Shown: piece after piece, positions 59,995 through 64,000 of the stretch | Layout of the letters: each line of letters begins with the position of its first letter | How positions within the stretch are numbered: the stretch's first letter is position 1 | From: Mycobacterium sp. ST-F2 | Lineage (GTDB): Bacteria; Actinomycetota; Actinomycetes; Mycobacteriales; Mycobacteriaceae | NCBI RefSeq assembly: GCF_001905655.1 | Contig: NZ_JMHT01000007.1 | Span: forward strand, 1 to 64,000 | DNA length: 64,000 nt | Reading direction: 5' to 3' | Program-made: the position numbers and the translations under genes | The notes under the pieces: generated by a model | Told to the model about the DNA's origin: nothing | Seen by the model: the letters and a program-made list of their open reading frames with translations, nothing else | Databases searched by the model: none

Positions 59995-61181
59995 TGACCG
60001 GGAACGAAGGAAAGATCACGGTCGTCGGCATCGGGGCCGACGGCATGGCTGGGCTCGGTCAGCCTGCTCGCGATGAACTACGTAGTGCCACAGTCATTTT
60101 CGGTGGGCCGCGGCAGCTGGACCTGCTGGGCGGCGACGTGACCGCCGAGCGGCGGGCCTGGCCGTCGCCGATGCTGCCGGCGCTGCCCACGCTGTTCGAC
60201 GAGTTGCCCACCGTGCACGTGGTCGCCTCCGGCGACCCGATGCTGCACGGCATCGGCGCCACGCTGATCCGGCTGTTCGGCCGGGATCGCGTGACGGTGC
60301 TGCCGCACGTGTCCTCGGTGACGCTGGCGTGCGCCCGGCTGGGATGGAGCGTGCAGGACACCGAGGTCATCAGCCTGGTCAATGCCGCACCTCACACCGC
60401 CATCCGCCTCGGTGGCCGCGCGGTGGTGTTGTCCAAAGGGTCTGACACCCCGAGGGCGCTGGCCCGGCTGCTCACCGAAACCCGGCGCGGCTATTCGGAA
60501 TTCACCGTCCTGGAACAACTCGGCGGGCCGGCGGAACGCGTGACCACCATGACGGCCCAGGAGTGGGACGCCAGTGACCCGTCCGTCGACGCGCTCAATG
60601 TCATTGCCGTGCGGTACGCACCCGACCTGCGCATCGGGACGGTGGTGGCGGACACGGCCTTCGACCACGACGGACAGATCACCAAACAGACCATCCGGGC
60701 GTTGGCGCTGACCGCGCTGCAGCCGCGCCCCGGTCGGGTGCTGTGGGACGTCGGTTCGGGGTCGGGCAGCATCGCCATCGAATGGTGCCGCGCGTCGGGT
60801 GGCCGGGCCGTCGCCTTTGAGCGCGATGCGGTGCGGCGCGCGCGAATCGCCAACAACGTCACCAAGTTCGGCGTCAGCGTGGACGTGCGCGGCGCGGCGC
60901 CGGACGGATTTGACGACCTGGCCGCCCCGGACAACATCTTCATCGGCGGCGGCCTGACCCAACCGGGTCTGTTCGACGCCTGCTTCGACGCCCTGGACCC
61001 GGGCGGAAGGCTCGTCGCCAATGCGGTCACTGCGGAGTCGGAAGCGTTTGTGGTACAGCGATATTCGGAGCTCGGTGGCGACCTGCACCGGTTCCAGCAT
61101 TATCACGGCGAACCGATCGGTGGCTTTACCGGTTGGCGCCCCGCCTTGCCGATAACCCAGTGGACGGTGGTCAAGAAATGA
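59994..61181 (+). CDS. cobL: Precorrin-6Y C5,15-methyltransferase (decarboxylating)
   Basis: A 395-residue bifunctional CbiE-CbiT enzyme of aerobic cobalamin synthesis that methylates C5 and C15 of precorrin-6B and decarboxylates the acetate side chain. The N-terminal tetrapyrrole methylase starts KITVVGIGADGMAGL, with VVASGDPMLHGIG and LPHVSSVTLACARLG. The C-terminal CbiT domain has LWDVGSGSGSIAIEW and later IFIGGGLTQPGLFD. ATG at 59994 follows the mini-ORF; a longer frame upstream is the intercistronic element. The stop overlaps cobM (ATGA). Confidence 0.95.
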   Translation: MTGNEGKITVVGIGADGMAGLGQPARDELRSATVIFGGPRQLDLLGGDVTAERRAWPSPMLPALPTLFDELPTVHVVASGDPMLHGIGATLIRLFGRDRVTVLPHVSSVTLACARLGWSVQDTEVISLVNAAPHTAIRLGGRAVVLSKGSDTPRALARLLTETRRGYSEFTVLEQLGGPAERVTTMTAQEWDASDPSVDALNVIAVRYAPDLRIGTVVADTAFDHDGQITKQTIRALALTALQPRPGRVLWDVGSGSGSIAIEWCRASGGRAVAFERDAVRRARIANNVTKFGVSVDVRGAAPDGFDDLAAPDNIFIGGGLTQPGLFDACFDALDPGGRLVANAVTAESEAFVVQRYSELGGDLHRFQHYHGEPIGGFTGWRPALPITQWTVVKK

Positions 61182-61933
61182 CGGTGTACTTCATCGGCGC
61201 CGGGCCCGGTGCCGCCGACCTGATCACCGTGCGGGGGCAGCGGCTGCTGCAGTCCTGCCAGGTGTGCTTGTACGCCGGCTCGATCATGCCCGACGACCTG
61301 CTGGCGGAGTGCCCGCCGGGAGCGCGCGTGGTCGACACCGGTCCGCTCAACCTGGAGCAGATCATCAGCGAACTGGCCGCCGCTCATGACGCCGGACTCG
61401 ACGTGGCGCGCCTGCACTCGGGCGACCCGTCCATCTACAGCGCGGTCGCCGAGCAGCGCCGACGGCTCGACGAACTCGGCATCGACTACGAAATCGTCCC
61501 CGGCGTCCCGGCTTTCGCTGCCGCGGCAGCGGCGATCGGCCGGGAGCTGACGGTGCCCGGTGTGGCGCAGACGGTGACCTTGTCCCGGGTGGCCACGTTG
61601 TCGACGGCGATGCCCGACGGCGAGGACCTGGTCAGCCTGTCCAAGCCCGGGGCCACCTTGGTGCTGCATCTGGCGGCCGCGCAGATCGACAACATCGTGC
61701 CGCAGCTGCTCGAGGGCGGATACCGTCCGGAAACCCCCTGTGCGGTCGTGGCTTTCGTCAGCTGGCCGACCGAACAGGTCATCACGTGCACCCTGGCCGA
61801 CCTGGCCGAGCGGACGAAGAAAGCCGGCATCACCAAGACCGCGGTCATCTTCGTCGGCGACGCGCTGGGCGCTCAGGGCTTCACCGATAGCTACCTGTAC
61901 TCCAGCGGCCGCCGCCGCGGGGCGACACATTGA
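61178..61933 (+). CDS. cobM: Precorrin-4 C11-methyltransferase
   Basis: A 251-residue tetrapyrrole methylase acting at C11. VYFIGAGPGAADLITVRGQRLL, then LHSGDPSIYSAVAEQ, PGVPAFAAAAAAIGREL and the final VGDALGAQGFTDSYLYS match CobM/CbiF. It overlaps cobL by four bases. A perfect 14-bp palindrome (CCCGAGCGCTCGGG, 61953-61966) follows and may terminate this unit. Confidence 0.95.
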   Translation: MTVYFIGAGPGAADLITVRGQRLLQSCQVCLYAGSIMPDDLLAECPPGARVVDTGPLNLEQIISELAAAHDAGLDVARLHSGDPSIYSAVAEQRRRLDELGIDYEIVPGVPAFAAAAAAIGRELTVPGVAQTVTLSRVATLSTAMPDGEDLVSLSKPGATLVLHLAAAQIDNIVPQLLEGGYRPETPCAVVAFVSWPTEQVITCTLADLAERTKKAGITKTAVIFVGDALGAQGFTDSYLYSSGRRRGATH

Positions 61934-61952
61934 TCGCGCCCGCCGGCACCCG

Positions 61953-61966
61953 CCCGAGCGCTCGGG
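61953..61966. terminator. Palindrome after cobM
   Basis: CCCGAGCGCTCGGG, 20 bp after the cobM stop. It is a small perfect dyad with no clear T-run; termination or attenuation before cobK is possible. Confidence 0.4.
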
Positions 61967-61994
61967 CCTTCCTCGGTATGTTCGGTTGGGGCTC

Positions 61995-62027
61995 GTCAAC
62001 TTGCGTTGACGGTCAACGAAAGTTGAC
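61995..62027. promoter_or_regulatory. Two tandem GTCAAC-N4-GTTGAC dyads upstream of cobK
   Basis: Dyads at 61995-62010 (loop TTGC) and 62012-62027 (loop GAAA) repeat with a 17-bp period, 55 bp before the cobK ATG. This looks like two adjacent dimer sites for a repressor. No cobalamin riboswitch features were found in this 148-bp gap. Confidence 0.65.
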
Positions 62028-62081
62028 GGTCCCAAATCACGTGTGCCGTAGGAGAGCGGACACGCCGGAGGCGACACGCCG

Positions 62082-62819
62082 ATGAAACTGCTGCTCCTGG
62101 GCGGGACGTCCGAAGCGCGGGCCTTGGCCAAGCGGCTGCACCCCGACATCGACCTCATCAGCTCGCTCGCCGGCCGCGTCCCGGACCCGGCGCTGCCCGT
62201 GGGCCCGGTACGCATCGGCGGGTTCGGTGGCGTCGACGGTCTGCGAACGTACCTGCAGGACAACCAGATCACCGCCGTCGTCGACGCCACCCACCCGTTC
62301 GCCGCCAACATCACCGCCAATGCGGCCCAGGCGTGCGCGGGCCTGCGGCTACCGCACCTCGTCCTGGCCCGGCCGGCCTGGCCGTACGGTGACGCCATCG
62401 TCGTCGCCGACGACCGGATTGCCGCCCGGACTGTCAAAGACCACGGCTTCCAACGGGTTTTCCTCACCACGGGGCGCTCGGGCACCACAGCTTTCCGGGA
62501 CTCAGCCGCCTGGTTCCTGATCCGTGCCGTCACGCCGCCGGAGCCGGAAACGCTGCCGCCAAATCACCACATCCTGCTGTCCCGCGGCCCCTATGACTAC
62601 GAGAACGAGCTGGCCCTGCTGCGCGACCACCGCATCGATGCCCTCGTGACCAAGAACAGCGGGGGCGCCATGACGCGCGCCAAAATCGAAGCAGCACAAG
62701 CGCTGACGATTCCGGTGATCATGGTCGACCGGCCGGCCCTGCCGGACGGGGTGACGACCGCCAGCACCGTCGAGGACGCCGAACGCTGGGTCAGGAGCCT
62801 GGGTACGTCCGCGGGGTGA
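62082..62819 (+). CDS. cobK: Precorrin-6A reductase
   Basis: A 245-residue NADPH-dependent reductase converting precorrin-6A to the dihydro form. KLLLLGGTSEARALAKRL, AVVDATHPFAANITANAAQAC, LARPAWPYGD, RVFLTTGRSG, LLSRGPYDYENELALL and VTKNSGGAMTRAKIEAA are the family's conserved blocks. It has a separate upstream region with two tandem dyads. Its last 29 bases overlap the 3' end of the convergent cobIJ gene. Confidence 0.95.
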   Translation: MKLLLLGGTSEARALAKRLHPDIDLISSLAGRVPDPALPVGPVRIGGFGGVDGLRTYLQDNQITAVVDATHPFAANITANAAQACAGLRLPHLVLARPAWPYGDAIVVADDRIAARTVKDHGFQRVFLTTGRSGTTAFRDSAAWFLIRAVTPPEPETLPPNHHILLSRGPYDYENELALLRDHRIDALVTKNSGGAMTRAKIEAAQALTIPVIMVDRPALPDGVTTASTVEDAERWVRSLGTSAG

Positions 62820-64000
62820 ACACCCGGTCGCCCTCGGCGGTGGTGTGCCACACCGTCTGCGACGATCCGATGATCAGCATGCAGCGCATATCGATCTCGG
62901 CCGGCTTGAGGTCGGCCAGCCGCACGACCCGTACTGATTCGTTCGGCCCGGCCACGTCGCGGCCGATCACCACGGGGGTGTTCGGGTCCCGGTACTCGAG
63001 CAGCAGGTCCTGCATGGCGGCGACCTGCCAGGTGCGGGTCTTGGACGCCGGGTTGTAGATCGCGAGCACCATGTCGGCGCGCGCGGCGGCAGTGAGCCGG
63101 GTGGCGATGATGTCCCACGGCTTGAGCCGGTCGGACAGCGATATCACCGCATAGTCATGACCGAGCGGCGCACCGACCCGGCTGGCCACGGCCTGCGCGG
63201 CGGTCATCGCCGGGACCACCCGGACTGCCACGCCCGGCCACTGTTGGGCCTCCTCGAGCACCGCGGTGGCCATCGCGAACACCCCGGGATCACCCGAGGA
63301 CACCACGGCGACGGCCCGGCCCTGCTGGGCCAGCGTGCAGGCGAGTTCGGCGCGGGCGCGCTCGTCGGTGTTGTCACTGGGGTGGCGCTGCTGGCCGGGG
63401 CGGACCGGTACCCGGTCCAGGTAGGGCCCGTAGCCGATCAGATCGGTGGCGGCCGCCAGCTCACGGCGGGTCTGGGCCGTCGTCCACTCCGGATCGCCCG
63501 GGCCGAGCCCGACGACGACCACGCTGCCGACGGGGGACTCGCTACGGCGAGAACCGGGCAGGATCGCGATCGAGAAGTACGGCACCGTTGCGTCGTCGAC
63601 GTCGGCGGCCGGCAGCACCCGCTGCGCCTCGGTGCTCGCGCGCTCCACGTAGAACGCCTCGTCGAGTCGGCCGGCGGATGAAAGCGCCTGCCGGACAGTC
63701 GGATACGACCGGCCGAGCTTCATCACCACGGCTGCGTCGGAGTCGGCCAGCCAGCGTTGCAGCTCACCGGCCGGCAGCGTGCCCGGCAGGATGGTGAGGA
63801 CCTGTTCGCCCTGCACCAGCGGCGTCGAGATGGCGGCCGATGCGGCGCTGACGGACGTCACGCCCGGCACGATCACGGCGTGGAACCGCTCGGTCAGCCG
63901 CGTGTGCATGTGCATGTAGGAGCTGTAGAACAGCGGGTCACCTTCGGCGAGGAGTGCGACGTTACGGCCTGCGGCCAGGTGGGTCGCGATGCGCTCGGCT
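62791..64000 (-). CDS. cobIJ: Precorrin-2 C20- / precorrin-3 C17-methyltransferase fusion, 3' part
   Basis: The last about 403 codons of a bifunctional enzyme; the frame is open to the window edge. The first part belongs to CobI: LLAEGDPLFYSSYMHMHTRL, then VPGVTSVSAASAAISTPLV and VMKLGRSYPTVRQALS. CobJ starts near SVVVVGLGPGDPEWTTAQTRREL and has VVSSGDPGVFAMATAVLEEA and IYNPASKTRTWQ. Fusion order and size agree with Rv2066. It is convergent with cobK, which it overlaps by 29 bases. Confidence 0.95.
   Translation of the reverse strand, partial: AERIATHLAAGRNVALLAEGDPLFYSSYMHMHTRLTERFHAVIVPGVTSVSAASAAISTPLVQGEQVLTILPGTLPAGELQRWLADSDAAVVMKLGRSYPTVRQALSSAGRLDEAFYVERASTEAQRVLPAADVDDATVPYFSIAILPGSRRSESPVGSVVVVGLGPGDPEWTTAQTRRELAAATDLIGYGPYLDRVPVRPGQQRHPSDNTDERARAELACTLAQQGRAVAVVSSGDPGVFAMATAVLEEAQQWPGVAVRVVPAMTAAQAVASRVGAPLGHDYAVISLSDRLKPWDIIATRLTAAARADMVLAIYNPASKTRTWQVAAMQDLLLEYRDPNTPVVIGRDVAGPNESVRVVRLADLKPAEIDMRCMLIIGSSQTVWHTTAEGDRVFTPRTYPGS

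Noticed and set aside
61934..62081. Cobalamin riboswitch upstream of cobK
   Set aside because: The 148-bp gap is too short for a full riboswitch and lacks the B12-box-like sequence; only palindromes are seen.

Overview
The window reads as a chromosomal segment of a Mycolicibacterium-type (fast-growing) mycobacterium. The GC content is high, GTG and TTG starts are frequent, and genes are packed with ATGA, GTGA or TGATG overlaps. From about 4.8 to 26.8 kb and again from 45.3 to 49.3 kb the gene order matches, from memory, the M. tuberculosis block Rv3044 (fecB) to Rv3024c (trmU) in inverted orientation. From 58.8 kb onward it matches Rv2074 to Rv2066. No tRNA, rRNA, insertion sequence, phage gene or CRISPR array was seen, and no stretch longer than about 300 bases lacks a gene.

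Layout. 1-4826: a tightly overlapping ureide (allantoin) operon with a lactonase-like end, allantoinase, a racemase-fold protein, allantoicase, an HRI1-like small protein and a 2OG-Fe(II) oxygenase. 4827-9545: fecB lipoprotein divergent from ctaD, then serB2 and a small secreted protein. 9554-11963: a MocR regulator divergent from a YczE-like membrane protein, with a cluster of ACTGGC repeats between them. 11900-19526: ABC ATPase, NUDIX, echA17, two methyltransferases, a TB22.2-like secreted protein, a PQQ-propeller lipoprotein and a hexapeptide acyltransferase. 19528-24759: a copper oxidase (mmcO) behind a RicR-type operator, then the methylglucose-lipopolysaccharide genes (glucosyltransferase, GH57 branching enzyme, methyltransferase). 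25024-26827: etfBA.

26936-45172 is about 18 kb of accessory DNA lying between etfA and the OlsB-like acyltransferase, which I recall as neighbours in M. tuberculosis. It holds a LuxR-LAL regulator; a redox cluster (ThuA-like, SDR, MBL hydrolase, ECF sigma factor plus a sigma-4 fragment, cupin, nitroreductase, NAD(P)H-binding protein) with three copies of one promoter element; a Baeyer-Villiger monooxygenase and aldehyde dehydrogenase pair; and a LacI-ADH operon divergent from a permease-C45 acyltransferase-amidohydrolase operon, with two matching LacI operators between them.

45283-49258 resumes the conserved block (OlsB-like, PlsC, IscS, MnmA). 49271-53615 has an SRPBCC-ArsR pair with two operators, a MetE-C-like protein, a secreted low-complexity protein and a FadD. 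53697-58592 is an IclR-controlled operon (DUF1214 protein, P450, ferredoxin). 58758-64000 holds an F420-dependent biliverdin-reductase-like protein, an SDR, and cobalamin genes cobL, cobM, cobK and the 3' part of cobIJ.

The most unusual signal is a 43-nt intercistronic element present twice, more than 37 kb apart and 41/43 identical. At both sites it joins the stop codon of one gene to the start codon of the next through a 10-11-codon cysteine-containing mini-ORF (MSACAKSR...). The second is a three-copy 22-nt dyad with a phased downstream box, found upstream of the ThuA-like gene, the ECF sigma gene and the cupin gene.
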